Shown: piece after piece, positions 1 through 8,264 of the stretch | How the letters are laid out: the number at the start of each line of letters is the position of its first letter | How positions within the stretch are numbered: position 1 is the first letter of the stretch | From: Robiginitomaculum sp. | GTDB taxonomy: Bacteria > Pseudomonadota > Alphaproteobacteria > Caulobacterales > Maricaulaceae | Reading direction: 5' to 3' | Assembly: GCA_002733605.1 (NCBI GenBank) | Contig: NVWK01000005.1 | Location: forward strand, 1-64,000 | DNA length: 64,000 nucleotides | Notes under the pieces: generated by a model | Told to the model about the DNA's origin: nothing | Seen by the model: the letters and a program-made list of their open reading frames with translations, nothing else | Databases searched by the model: none | Program-made: the position numbers and the translations under genes

Positions 1-502
1 TATGTTTTGCGGTTAAATCGACAACATATCTTTTGCCTATGAGAGGTACGATGTGGCGAACGATCCGACCTTTATCATTCGCTACATTCTTTGGATCACG
101 CAACTCGCCGAAACGCGCACCGCGCATTCGCGAGCGGCACCCGTCTTCTTCCAACCACCTAAAACAAAGATCATATACTGTCATATTACTGACATAGATG
201 TCCTTTTGTTTTTGCTCAGGATCAACGATTTCATACATACCATTTTTTGCTTTTGCTATATGAGAAAGTGCTAATTTGCGAGCGGCAACAACCTGCATTC
301 CAGGGTAAGTGCCAAGTGAGATTTTTTTCTGCACTTGCCGCCCATTCAGCCTACACCTAAAATATGCAATGAAGGTTTTGCGCCCAGTATGTCGTACACG
401 CACTCCGAATCCAGAGACAGCACTATCCCAAACCACCCTCTCGCCTTTTTCTGTTTTCAAGTCTGTAAGAATACGCTCTGTCAACCGTGTGGTATTTCGC
501 AT
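1..502 (-). CDS. tyrosine recombinase integrase, N-terminal part (cut by window edge)
   Basis: This gene is not in the ORF track because it runs off the left edge. Reading the minus strand from the ATG at 502-500 gives about 167 open codons to position 1. The N-terminus has the arm-binding (DUF4102-type) pattern: 'VWDSAVSGFGVRVR', 'RKTFIAYFRC', 'KISLGTYPGM' and 'AARKLALSHI'. It is followed by the start of the core-binding helical domain ('SNMTVYDLCFRWL', 'RFGELRDPKNV', 'GRIVRHIVPLIG'). The catalytic R-H-R-Y domain lies outside the window. An in-frame TAG lies just upstream and AAGGAAG precedes the ATG, so the start is firm. The gene is transcribed away from the tRNA-Arg fragment at 721-765, as expected for the integrase of an island inserted in that tRNA gene. 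Family is secure; completeness and activity cannot be judged. Confidence 0.88.
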   Translation of the reverse strand, partial: MRNTTRLTERILTDLKTEKGERVVWDSAVSGFGVRVRHTGRKTFIAYFRCRLNGRQVQKKISLGTYPGMQVVAARKLALSHIAKAKNGMYEIVDPEQKQKDIYVSNMTVYDLCFRWLEEDGCRSRMRGARFGELRDPKNVANDKGRIVRHIVPLIGKRYVVDLTAKH

Positions 503-660
503 AATATTCTTCCTTATCTAATAACGCCTCAGCCATTTTCGCTTCAAGTATTTTTCATCTTGGGTAGCGTATGGGTAGCAAACTGCCGTGACCCCTAATG
601 TATGAGAGGAGACTTTAGCACATATAGATTAAAAAATAAACTATTTAAATCAGTACGTTA

Positions 661-695
661 GTGACATTCAGAGACATCTAGTGACTTTCAAAGAC
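661..695. repeat. imperfect direct repeat near the att site, possible arm-type sites
   Basis: GTGACATTCAGAGAC (661-675) and GTGACTTTCAAAGAC (681-695) match at 13 of 15 positions with a 20-bp period. They lie between the integrase start and the tRNA fragment. Short direct repeats here are typical of arm-type integrase or excisionase binding sites; that role is inferred. The rest of 503-720 is AT-rich with no gene. Confidence 0.4.
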
Positions 696-720
696 TTTTT
701 GGAAAACAATAACAGCACGT

Positions 721-765
721 CTCCGAAGGCAGAGGTCGCGCGTTCGAATCGCGCCGGGTGCACCA
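721..765 (+). other. 3' fragment of tRNA-Arg(CCG): attachment site of the integrated element
   Basis: The sequence begins in an anticodon loop (CTCCGAA, anticodon CCG). It continues with the 3' anticodon strand GGCAG, a variable loop, a T-arm (GCGCG-TTCGAAT-CGCGC), the 3' acceptor strand CGGGTGC, a discriminator A and encoded CCA. The 5' half is absent: the bases before 721 do not form the anticodon stem, D-arm or GCACCCG acceptor strand. A 3' tRNA remnant starting at the anticodon loop beside an integrase is the classic product of tyrosine-integrase insertion. The complete tRNA gene should lie at the other end of the element, to the left of the window. Confidence 0.85.
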
Positions 766-1044
766 TACTACATTGCGGGTTGCAGTACCCCCCGCGTGCT
801 TTGGTTCGAAGTTTCTCTTTTCATCTGCGCAAGCCTTTTCCTTCAAATATGATCGCTAATGACCAGCCGTCAATAAATACAATTTATAGTGGATATTTTA
901 GATGCCCTTGCTATAGTATGCGTCTGGCATCAGGAGGGGCGTGGTGAAAAATTGGTGATGGCCAATTAATTCATTTTCCAAGATGAAAATTTGGCAACAC
1001 CATAACATGCAATTTACCTTCAACCAATCTAGGAGGAAGAAATT
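766..1044. other. gene-free spacer after the att site
   Basis: No convincing gene is seen; the 88-codon ORF crossing the tRNA fragment has no coding features. There is a small dyad AATTGG-TGATGG-CCAATT around 951-968. A strong Shine-Dalgarno AGGAGGAAG at about 1031-1039 serves the nuclease gene. The nuclease promoter must lie here, but no clear -35/-10 pair was recognised. Confidence 0.5.
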
Positions 1045-1953
1045 ATGAAAGCCATTATAGTCGCTATTTCAGGAGTGTTAGCTCCCTTTGTGTTTGTAGA
1101 GCCCAGTTTCGCGTGGTCTGGCTTCACCCATGAACTCATCTGCCAAATGGCTTATGATCAGCTTGAACCCGCAACACAAAAGAAAATCCTCAAAACTTAT
1201 AGTCGCTCAGGCTATGATGATAAAGGCAATGCTTTTGCCAAAGACTGCAACACCCCCGACACGAATAGAAGGACGACGCATATTGGTACATATGAGTATC
1301 ACTTCATAAATGTGCCAAGAGGATCAGAGACGATTGATTTTTCACGAGATTGCGACTCTTATGATTGCGTAACCCAAGGGATCATACGGTATGCGACGTA
1401 TCTGCAAGAACGACGTAAGCTATCTTCGCAAAAGAACAGTAAGAAAAAAGAAGCTCTGAACTTTCTCGCTCATTATGTGGGGGATCTACATCAACCTCTA
1501 CACGTAGGCCACAAAGAAGATATGGGTGGTAACGCCCTATGGGTGAAATATGCCTCAAATAAAAAAAACAAGCGCCTACACAGTGTCTGGGACGGGACAC
1601 TACCTACGCAGCAAGGGCTAAACTTTAAATCCAGCAAAAAGAAACGCCGCCTTATTGCATCTCAACAAATTGCAAAAATCTCTGAAAATGACAAACGGCA
1701 ATGGGCACAAGGCAGCGTAAATTCTTGGGCAAGGGAATCCTACTCACTCTCCATTAATTGTGCTTACAGGCGCGATTGCTCGGCGTCACAACCAACCTTA
1801 AAGACCGGCGACACATTGTCTCAAACCTATTATGACAAATCAGGCCCTATCGCTGTCGAGAGAATACATCAAGCCTCGGTGCGTTTAGCCTTTATTCTAG
1901 AAGATAGTTTCGCAGGGGAACTTGATCTCTCTGAACTAGATCGGAGAAACTGA
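1045..1953 (+). CDS. secreted S1/P1-family zinc nuclease
   Basis: The product is a zinc-dependent phosphodiesterase that degrades single-stranded DNA and RNA and probably acts outside the cytoplasm. A signal peptide covers residues 1-23 and cleavage after 'PSFA' exposes W24, the N-terminal zinc ligand of this family. The expected trinuclear zinc ligands can all be placed: W24, H29, D67, H86, H143, D147, H153, H179 and D183, with the core motif 'HYVGDLHQPLH' and later 'HSVWDG'. Length (302 aa) is normal. The ATG follows AGGAGGAAG. It is the first gene beyond the att site, is transcribed alone, and converges with the oxidoreductase 8 bp downstream. Nutritional scavenging of phosphate or nucleosides is the usual role; the role here is inferred. 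Confidence 0.9.
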   Translation: MKAIIVAISGVLAPFVFVEPSFAWSGFTHELICQMAYDQLEPATQKKILKTYSRSGYDDKGNAFAKDCNTPDTNRRTTHIGTYEYHFINVPRGSETIDFSRDCDSYDCVTQGIIRYATYLQERRKLSSQKNSKKKEALNFLAHYVGDLHQPLHVGHKEDMGGNALWVKYASNKKNKRLHSVWDGTLPTQQGLNFKSSKKKRRLIASQQIAKISENDKRQWAQGSVNSWARESYSLSINCAYRRDCSASQPTLKTGDTLSQTYYDKSGPIAVERIHQASVRLAFILEDSFAGELDLSELDRRN

Positions 1954-1961
1954 GCCCTATG

Positions 1962-3176
1962 CTATAGTGTCACGACACGGTCTTCGGCGGCAGATGTGTA
2001 GATCGCGTCAATGAGGCGGATGTCGCGCAAGCCCATTTCACCCGGCGTTCTGATTTCGACATCGTCCAGGATAGCGTCCGCGAAATGCGCGCATTGGCGT
2101 GAAAACTGGACGGAGGGATCACCGGGCTTCAGGACTTTTGCCTTACCGCCTTGTGTCAATGTCATCTTGTGACCGCCATATCCGGTTGCGGGATCCATAA
2201 GCAGTGTGCCTGCATCCCCGTGTACGCTGACGCGATTTCGGCCCGGAGCAGAATCATATGATGTGAACAGGGAGGCCGTAGCTCCGGAGGGAAATTGCAT
2301 TTCGGTTCTCACGGATGCAAATATTTCTGCAAAGCGCGGATCACCAGCAGGTTGCTCTGTTACTGCGCGGATATGCGATGGTGTTTCCCCGCTGAGATAA
2401 AGCGCCGCCTGCAGGCCGTAAATACCGTAGTCTTCTAACGCGCCCCCGCCGGCAAGTGAACGCACAACCCGCCAATTCTCCGATGGGCTTGTTGGGCCCA
2501 TACGGTAATGTTGGAATGTCTCAATTGTTTTGATAGTGCCGACCGCCTTGTCGCGCATCAAATCCATTGCGTGTAAATTGTACGGCTCGAAATGACATCG
2601 GTATGCAATCATCAACTTGCGACCGGCGCGTTTGGAGGCGCTGATCATGCGCTCCCCTTCTTGGGGCGACAATGCCATTGGTTTCTCACACAAGACGTGT
2701 TTGCCAACTGCGAAAGCTTTTTCTGTCCAGTCTGCATGTAGGCCGGTCGGCAGAACAATATAGATTGCGTCGACGCGATCATCTTTCGCAAGCTCGTCAA
2801 AATTGTCATAGTTGTAAATTGCGTCCTTGGGCAGGCCATAGGCCGATGCCACACGCGCTGCCTTGTCAGGATTGCCAGATACGACCGCAGCGACATGACA
2901 ACGGCCCGCTTTTGCCAATGCTGGCATGACTTGGCCAATGGCATATCCACCAAGGCCAACAACCGCAAAACCAACGCTGTCCTCTTTCGGGGCCGGAGGT
3001 ATTGTATCCGGCAAGCGTCCCCAAGACGGGAACGGCATACCAATGGCTTTGCGGGGTAGAGACGCGGGAGACGACGCGGCCTGTGCAGGGGAACAGCCCG
3101 TCAGCAAGGGAGGCGCAATCAGCGCAGCTCCTGATAATTGCATAAATCTGCGGCGAGAATGATGAAAATCGGTCAT
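1962..3176 (-). CDS. Tat-exported Gfo/Idh/MocA-family oxidoreductase
   Basis: This is an NAD(P)-dependent oxidoreductase of the glucose-fructose oxidoreductase type, probably acting on a sugar or sugar derivative. The N-terminus has a twin-arginine signal ('SRRRFMQLSG') followed by a lipobox-like 'LLTGC' near residues 24-28, so it may be a Tat-exported lipoprotein. The Rossmann fold starts near residue 70 ('VVGLGGYAIG') and the family lysine motif is 'CEKP' at 163-166. The C-terminal half is the usual alpha/beta substrate domain. Tat export with bound cofactor matches the Zymomonas enzyme. AGGAGG precedes the ATG. A tandem repeat fills its leader. The substrate cannot be read from sequence. 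Confidence 0.88.
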   Translation of the reverse strand: MTDFHHSRRRFMQLSGAALIAPPLLTGCSPAQAASSPASLPRKAIGMPFPSWGRLPDTIPPAPKEDSVGFAVVGLGGYAIGQVMPALAKAGRCHVAAVVSGNPDKAARVASAYGLPKDAIYNYDNFDELAKDDRVDAIYIVLPTGLHADWTEKAFAVGKHVLCEKPMALSPQEGERMISASKRAGRKLMIAYRCHFEPYNLHAMDLMRDKAVGTIKTIETFQHYRMGPTSPSENWRVVRSLAGGGALEDYGIYGLQAALYLSGETPSHIRAVTEQPAGDPRFAEIFASVRTEMQFPSGATASLFTSYDSAPGRNRVSVHGDAGTLLMDPATGYGGHKMTLTQGGKAKVLKPGDPSVQFSRQCAHFADAILDDVEIRTPGEMGLRDIRLIDAIYTSAAEDRVVTL

Positions 3177-3194
3177 ATGAACCTCCTGCTCTTA

Positions 3195-3299
3195 ACCCAT
3201 TTATTCTGGACCCATTTATTCTGGACCCATTTATTCTGGACCCATTTATTCTGGACCCATTTATTCTGGACCCATTTATTCTGGACCCATTTGTTCTGG
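3195..3299. repeat. 7 x 15-bp tandem repeat upstream of the oxidoreductase gene
   Basis: Seven contiguous copies of ACCCATTTATTCTGG run from 3195 to 3299. Six are identical and the last (3285-3299) has A to G (TTGTTCTGG). On the oxidoreductase's strand the unit reads CCAGAATAAATGGGT and the array ends about 18 bp before its start codon. The unit is a multiple of three and free of stops, which creates the false 157-codon ORF at 2866-3339. The identity of the copies suggests recent expansion by slippage. Confidence 0.95.
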
Positions 3300-3490
3300 A
3301 ACCCCTTGCTATAGTCTTCCCTAAATATAAGCAAAACAACCTTCTCAGGTCAAGGCCGGGGGCAAACTCGACCCCGCACGTAGATGAAGAATTTATTATG
3401 AAGTTAATGCTTCATACCGGATTTCTATAAGGGGCGCTGGCCCAAAGAGTTCCGAACGCCGCGCGCAGCGACACCTTCACACCCTCCGCT

Positions 3491-3529
3491 ATATTTCGCG
3501 AACCCTCGTGTATGGGGTGCGCGAAATAT
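3491..3529. terminator. hairpin downstream of the permease-peptidase gene
   Basis: ATATTTCGCG-A-ACCC and GGGGT-G-CGCGAAATAT form a long interrupted inverted repeat ending 8 bp from the stop of the 3537-7184 gene. The 10-bp outer arms are perfect. No T-tract follows on either strand, so it is only a candidate terminator or mRNA 3' stabiliser. The rest of 3300-3490 shows nothing recognisable apart from a TATAGC -10-like box near 3307-3317 on the minus strand. Confidence 0.5.
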
Positions 3530-3536
3530 GCGTTGT

Positions 3537-6500
3537 TTACTCGTTTGTTGCGAGGTCGGAGGTTTCCAATTTTCTGGAATTGTCTTTGACATTACGTTCG
3601 ATCAGCAAACGCTTCGGATCAATCAAGACATAGGCCGGACGTTCTGCGAGATCAAAGGACAATTTGGTTTCGGCTTGTGTGAGACGTACGCGCTCAAGCG
3701 ACAACCACTCATCCCCTAAAGTCTTCTTGGGGTCTTCTTTATAGAAGCCGATCTCGACCCATTCGGACAATTCCTCACCGTCAATTTCGCTGACAGATGT
3801 TTCTTTACCAGTTTCTTCGGACGCTATCTTCTTGTCGACAATCGCCGTCAACTCGACCGTAAACCCACCTTCAGTATTTGGCTTTACGCTAATGTCTTTA
3901 CCGAATTTCAAATCCCAAAATGTGATCCTATCCCAGTAATCCGTGATCAAACCCTGCAGGTCTTCAGGGGCGTGCGCCCGTAATGCCGCAACAAGTTCTT
4001 TGGTGGTTGGATAAGGCGCGCCCTTGGTGCCGTATTCCTCCAAGAAACCACGTATGGCGGCTTGCATGTTATCATTGCCCATATATTGCTTTAGCCCCCA
4101 GAAAACCCAGCTGGCTTTATTGTAAACAATATATTGCTGGTTTCCGGCTTCGGCCAAAGACGGCTCTGCGCGGCGATCTATCGTACGGTTCGTTAGGTAG
4201 CTTTGAATTGCGCGCTGGTCTAACAATCGCCGGGCTTTCTGCCAACCATAGGCTTCTTCATAAGCAACCATGGAAGCGTTCTCGGTTAAACCCTCGGACA
4301 AAACATTGAAACCTTTGGTATCTGCCGGCACAATTTGATGGGCAAACCATTGATGGCCAATCTCGTGCATGGTGACATAGGTGGCAAGGTCGACGCTCTC
4401 ATTATCTTCCGGATCCCCTGGGTCACGAGCAAACCCGATATTTTCAGAGAACGGAATTGTACCTGCAAATCCTTGCGCAAAACTGGCAAAGGGAAACTCC
4501 ATAATCCGCACTTGGTGATATTGGTACGGCCCAAATGTTTTGGTATATGTACCGAGTGCATTCTTCATGGCCGCGAGCATCAAATCAACATTGTAGTCAT
4601 GGGTCTTATGGTAATAAATCGCCAAATCGACATCCTTACCATCTGGGTTGCTCCAGACATCACGCTTCACAGTGTAATCGGCAGAAATAAAGGCAAAGAA
4701 ATTCAAAACCGGATTGATCGCCTGATACTCGCGACAGGCTTGCCCGCCTTCCTCGTATTCGCGCATAAGCTTACCCGGTGTGATCGGGATTTGGCCTATC
4801 TCGGTACAGATTTTTGATTTGAAATCTACATAATCCGCAGACTTGGTAATGAAATTATTTTGACGCGCTTCAAGGTCCGTCCGATCTGCGCGTTGTTCCA
4901 ACTCTGGCAAACCGTATTTCCTGCGTTTGTCCGGGTTTTGCATCCGAGGGTCGCCAACTTCTATACTCGGCAACACTGCAAAATTATTGACAAAGGTACC
5001 GTTTGTACGAATGAGGCTACCATCCCCAAGGCGCCGTTCATGAAAATATGTTTCAAATGTCATTTCGGTTTTCGCGCCCGCTTCCAAAGGCGGATCAAAA
5101 CGGTAAATACGATACCCAAAATCTTCAATTTCTTTCAGATTGTCATACTCGGTTACACGTGTGGCCCCACGTACAGACAATTCTTTAATGTCTTCTTCGT
5201 GGGCCGATGCAGGTGCTACATAAAGATCAACCAAAGGTGCACCTGTGGTATTTTCAATAATAAAGCTCCCCTTCACCGTCGCCGTGCGCTTGGAAGGTTG
5301 AAACGCAACATCAACGTCTACGGCGCGAATTTTCGGTAGTGGCGCTTTGAATGCGCCCAGAAGAAGTTCTTCTTGCCGCACGCTACGTTTTTCATTTTGC
5401 TTCGTCGTGTAAAATGTGTTGTCAATATTATAGGCTTTGTAGATATACCCGCCGCTGCCAACAAAGAGGCCCAAGAAAACGACAAAGCAGGCCAGAGATG
5501 CAATATTAAGCCGTTTACCGAGCCCAGACATCCGTGCCAGCAATGAGGATTGCAACCCTCGGCGCCACAGCCATATGCTCAGTACGGCAAAAACGGCACA
5601 TAAAGACGCCCAATACGTGAGGAACCAGCCAAATCTGAGAAGATTACCAAAACCGCTCATTTCCGAACTCCCACCGACACCAACCGCGCCAAACCTCATA
5701 AGAGGATGGGAAAACGGCAATTGTCCGACGATGAAGAAAAAGAAGATCACCATGGCGGCCGATGCAATCATTCCCACCACACGGTTTGGCATGAAATTTT
5801 GAATAAACAAAACGAGGAAGCAGAACAACACAATACGTGGAGCGAAAGCCATAAAGGCCCATTTCACATGCATCCCCACATCCACAGGCACATCCCCAAT
5901 AACCATTTGGCAAATCATACCGAATACGACACCAACACCAATAATTGTCAAAACAACACCAATGAGAGCCAACCATTTCGCGGCCATTAGCGGCCAGTTA
6001 CGCACGGGGCTCGCATCAAGAATTTCAGTGATCCCAGCGGTTTTATCACGCCAGATAATTTCACCGGAGAAAAATACTAGAATAATCATAAGCGGGATAG
6101 CGGTACTGCCAAGAACTGTACGTACCATCTGCAAATTGGTCGGCAGAACCGGATCCGGTAGAACCGTCATTTGTACGAAAATAGTAATCCCGAACAAAGC
6201 CAAGGCCAATAAGGTCAGGATAACAAAGGGAATGCTTTTCACCGTTGTCAGATACTCATATCTAAACCGGAGCCAAAATGCCGAAAGCGTATTTGCAATT
6301 TTCAAAGATACCGGCGCTGGCATCAGTTGTATGCGTCCGGTTGTGCGAATATCTTCCTCTATATGAACTTTTGTTTTCCGCGTTACCAGACCACGTTTGA
6401 ACAGCGTAAAAGCCCCCAAGAGCAACACAAGTCCAATCCCACCCCAAACCAAACGGTTAAGTCCTATATAGCCGAATATAGGGGACATAGTGGTGTTCTG

Positions 6501-7184
6501 TTCGGCAGCAGGCCAAAACTGTGTGGTTATAGCGAGGGCGTTAGACCCAAAGGGGTCAATCATAGATGCCAGCAGATCAGGCGCGTCTTGCCCCACCAAC
6601 AAACCACTAATCATATAGAGAATAAACAGGCCTACAGCACTGACATACACAAGCGCACGGTTGCGCGTAATCGCTGCTACGGCTGTGAAAAATCCACTGA
6701 TCAACAATGTATTGACGGCAATATAGAGAAACGTTGGTTGCAAGAAATATATGGGGTTGATGGGCCCAAAGGTTTCCGTATCCGCCCACGGTGCAAATTG
6801 ACCGGCAAAAAGGCCAACAACCGCTGCAGAAATACACAAAAATGTAGCCACATAAACACCGATCATGCGTGACATTGTCATGTTAAATGTCGACACAGGT
6901 GTAGAATGGATCATTTCTAGCGCTTTATGGTTTTCGTCGCGCATAATACCGGTGACCACAAAAACAGCCCCAAAGAATATAGACAACAGGCTGAGGACAG
7001 AGGTTTGCAAAGCCAAAGTAATCGCCCCATTTGCCTTCACACGTTCACCCCCACCGCCAGAGATGGAAATAATGTCGGTCGACATTACCAAAAAACCCAA
7101 CAAGGCCATGATGACAAGTGTGATCCAAAACCCGACCTGCCGCGTATGGAGTTTTATTTCAAATCCAATAAGTTTTCCAAGCAT
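3537..7184 (-). CDS. ABC-2 type permease fused to an M1-family metallopeptidase
   Basis: The 1215-aa protein joins an ABC exporter permease (about residues 1-570) to a C-terminal gluzincin domain. The permease part has roughly twelve membrane segments in two halves, each with long hydrophobic stretches separated by loops. After a membrane segment near 575-595 comes an extracytoplasmic region. It carries 'HEIGHQWFAHQ' at 940-950 with the third zinc ligand in 'LSEGLTE' (E964), the same spacing seen in other permease-M1 fusions. Translation begins 10 bp after the stop of the ATPase gene upstream, so the two form an exporter operon. The architecture is known in the databases, but its substrate and the peptidase's role are largely unknown. 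Coupled export and processing of a peptide is a reasonable guess. Confidence 0.88.
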   Translation of the reverse strand: MLGKLIGFEIKLHTRQVGFWITLVIMALLGFLVMSTDIISISGGGGERVKANGAITLALQTSVLSLLSIFFGAVFVVTGIMRDENHKALEMIHSTPVSTFNMTMSRMIGVYVATFLCISAAVVGLFAGQFAPWADTETFGPINPIYFLQPTFLYIAVNTLLISGFFTAVAAITRNRALVYVSAVGLFILYMISGLLVGQDAPDLLASMIDPFGSNALAITTQFWPAAEQNTTMSPIFGYIGLNRLVWGGIGLVLLLGAFTLFKRGLVTRKTKVHIEEDIRTTGRIQLMPAPVSLKIANTLSAFWLRFRYEYLTTVKSIPFVILTLLALALFGITIFVQMTVLPDPVLPTNLQMVRTVLGSTAIPLMIILVFFSGEIIWRDKTAGITEILDASPVRNWPLMAAKWLALIGVVLTIIGVGVVFGMICQMVIGDVPVDVGMHVKWAFMAFAPRIVLFCFLVLFIQNFMPNRVVGMIASAAMVIFFFFIVGQLPFSHPLMRFGAVGVGGSSEMSGFGNLLRFGWFLTYWASLCAVFAVLSIWLWRRGLQSSLLARMSGLGKRLNIASLACFVVFLGLFVGSGGYIYKAYNIDNTFYTTKQNEKRSVRQEELLLGAFKAPLPKIRAVDVDVAFQPSKRTATVKGSFIIENTTGAPLVDLYVAPASAHEEDIKELSVRGATRVTEYDNLKEIEDFGYRIYRFDPPLEAGAKTEMTFETYFHERRLGDGSLIRTNGTFVNNFAVLPSIEVGDPRMQNPDKRRKYGLPELEQRADRTDLEARQNNFITKSADYVDFKSKICTEIGQIPITPGKLMREYEEGGQACREYQAINPVLNFFAFISADYTVKRDVWSNPDGKDVDLAIYYHKTHDYNVDLMLAAMKNALGTYTKTFGPYQYHQVRIMEFPFASFAQGFAGTIPFSENIGFARDPGDPEDNESVDLATYVTMHEIGHQWFAHQIVPADTKGFNVLSEGLTENASMVAYEEAYGWQKARRLLDQRAIQSYLTNRTIDRRAEPSLAEAGNQQYIVYNKASWVFWGLKQYMGNDNMQAAIRGFLEEYGTKGAPYPTTKELVAALRAHAPEDLQGLITDYWDRITFWDLKFGKDISVKPNTEGGFTVELTAIVDKKIASEETGKETSVSEIDGEELSEWVEIGFYKEDPKKTLGDEWLSLERVRLTQAETKLSFDLAERPAYVLIDPKRLLIERNVKDNSRKLETSDLATNE

Positions 7185-7193
7185 CGCGACCTC

Positions 7194-8063
7194 CTAAACG
7201 TGGCCGTCAAGGTGGGCAAAATAGGCATCTTCCAGATCAGGTTCGTCGTCAAGCTCGAACCCGGCCGTCGGCTGTTTATCAGACAGGGCACTGACAATGA
7301 CACCGCCCATCAACAGGCGTGTGGACAGCACTGTGTGTGCGGCCTTTAAAACCTCAACTTCCGTTTTGTCGACTTTCTTGCGCCATACCCGGCCCTTTAT
7401 CTTCGCGATTAAAGCTTCAGGGGCGCCGCGCGCCACAATCTTGCCATCGCCAAGGATCGCCATATCAGGGCAAAGATCGCGAACATCTTCAACAATATGG
7501 GTGGACAGGATGATGATTTTTTCTTCGCCTGCTTCACTGAGCAAATCCAGAAAACGCTGGCGTTCAAATGGGTCAAGCCCTGCGGTTGGTTCGTCAACGA
7601 TCAAAACCTTCGGGTCGCCGAGCATGGCTTGGGCGACACCAAAGCGTTGACGCATGCCACCTGAATATGTCGACACCGCCGCGCCGCGCATCGTGTAAAG
7701 ATTGACGGCTTTGAGCAATTCCAGAACTTGTTCCCGCCGGGCTTTCTTGTTCTGCACGCCTTTAAGAATGGCAATATGATCCAGCAAGGCTTCTGCACTC
7801 ATACGGGGATACACGCCGAAATCTTGAGGTAAATACCCGAGCGTGCTGCGCATCACATTGGGGTTTTGCGCAATATCCACACCATTATATTCGACAGTGC
7901 CGCTATCAGGAAGTTGTAAGGTTGCCAGCGTCCTCATCAAGGTCGACTTGCCCGCACCGTTTGGCCCTAAAAGCCCGAACAGGCCGGGCTTTAAGTCCAA
8001 GCTTACATTCTGAAGTGCGTGTATATTTCCAAAGCTTTTACTTATATTTTTAATTTTTAGCAT
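7194..8063 (-). CDS. ABC transporter ATP-binding protein (partner of the permease-peptidase)
   Basis: This is the ATPase subunit of an ABC-2 type exporter. Walker A is 'GPNGAGKST', the signature is 'YSGGMRQR' and Walker B is 'VLIVDEPTAGLDP'. The track starts at a TTG (8075). The ATG at 8063, four codons later, is preferred because GGGGAAG sits just before it and the domain begins at once ('LKIKNISKSF'). Length (289 aa) is typical. It is the first gene of a two-gene operon with the fusion permease. A palindrome lies about 37 bp upstream. Confidence 0.93.
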   Translation of the reverse strand: MLKIKNISKSFGNIHALQNVSLDLKPGLFGLLGPNGAGKSTLMRTLATLQLPDSGTVEYNGVDIAQNPNVMRSTLGYLPQDFGVYPRMSAEALLDHIAILKGVQNKKARREQVLELLKAVNLYTMRGAAVSTYSGGMRQRFGVAQAMLGDPKVLIVDEPTAGLDPFERQRFLDLLSEAGEEKIIILSTHIVEDVRDLCPDMAILGDGKIVARGAPEALIAKIKGRVWRKKVDKTEVEVLKAAHTVLSTRLLMGGVIVSALSDKQPTAGFELDDEPDLEDAYFAHLDGHV

Positions 8064-8099
8064 TATCTTCCCCAACTACGAATAGACAACGCTAACACT

Positions 8100-8121
8100 C
8101 TTATTATTGAATAACAATAAG
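8100..8121. promoter_or_regulatory. AT-rich dyad upstream of the ABC operon
   Basis: CTTATT-ATTGAATAAC-AATAAG is an imperfect palindrome (8 of 11 base pairs match) centred about 47 bp before the ATPase start codon. Its position is suitable for an operator. No regulator is encoded beside it. A second small hairpin GGGTT-CCC-AACCC lies near 8153-8165. The remaining spacer up to 8264 shows nothing else. Confidence 0.35.
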
Positions 8122-8264
8122 ATTATATGGCGCTCTCGCATTTGTGAAATAGGGTTCCCAACCCCGCTCCTTCTTGCGGTTTAAAGCGCAAAAGTCCGAA
8201 GGGACCAACCTGTAAGACACCTAGTTATAGGCAGGAGCGGAATATTCCGGGGGAAGTGTTCGTA

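Noticed and set aside
681-947. 88-codon ORF across the tRNA fragment
   Set aside because: It spans the att site and has no coding signature; the tRNA remnant explains the conserved part.
3195-3299. Possible CRISPR array
   Set aside because: Units are contiguous with no spacers and there are no cas genes, so it is a simple tandem repeat.
2866-3339. ORF with repeated 'NGSRI' units on the minus strand
   Set aside because: It is the 15-bp DNA repeat read in a stop-free frame and runs into the oxidoreductase gene in another frame.
4335-5339. Plus-strand ORFs of 160 and 159 codons
   Set aside because: Both are antisense to the permease-peptidase gene, whose motifs are clear; no domain features were seen.
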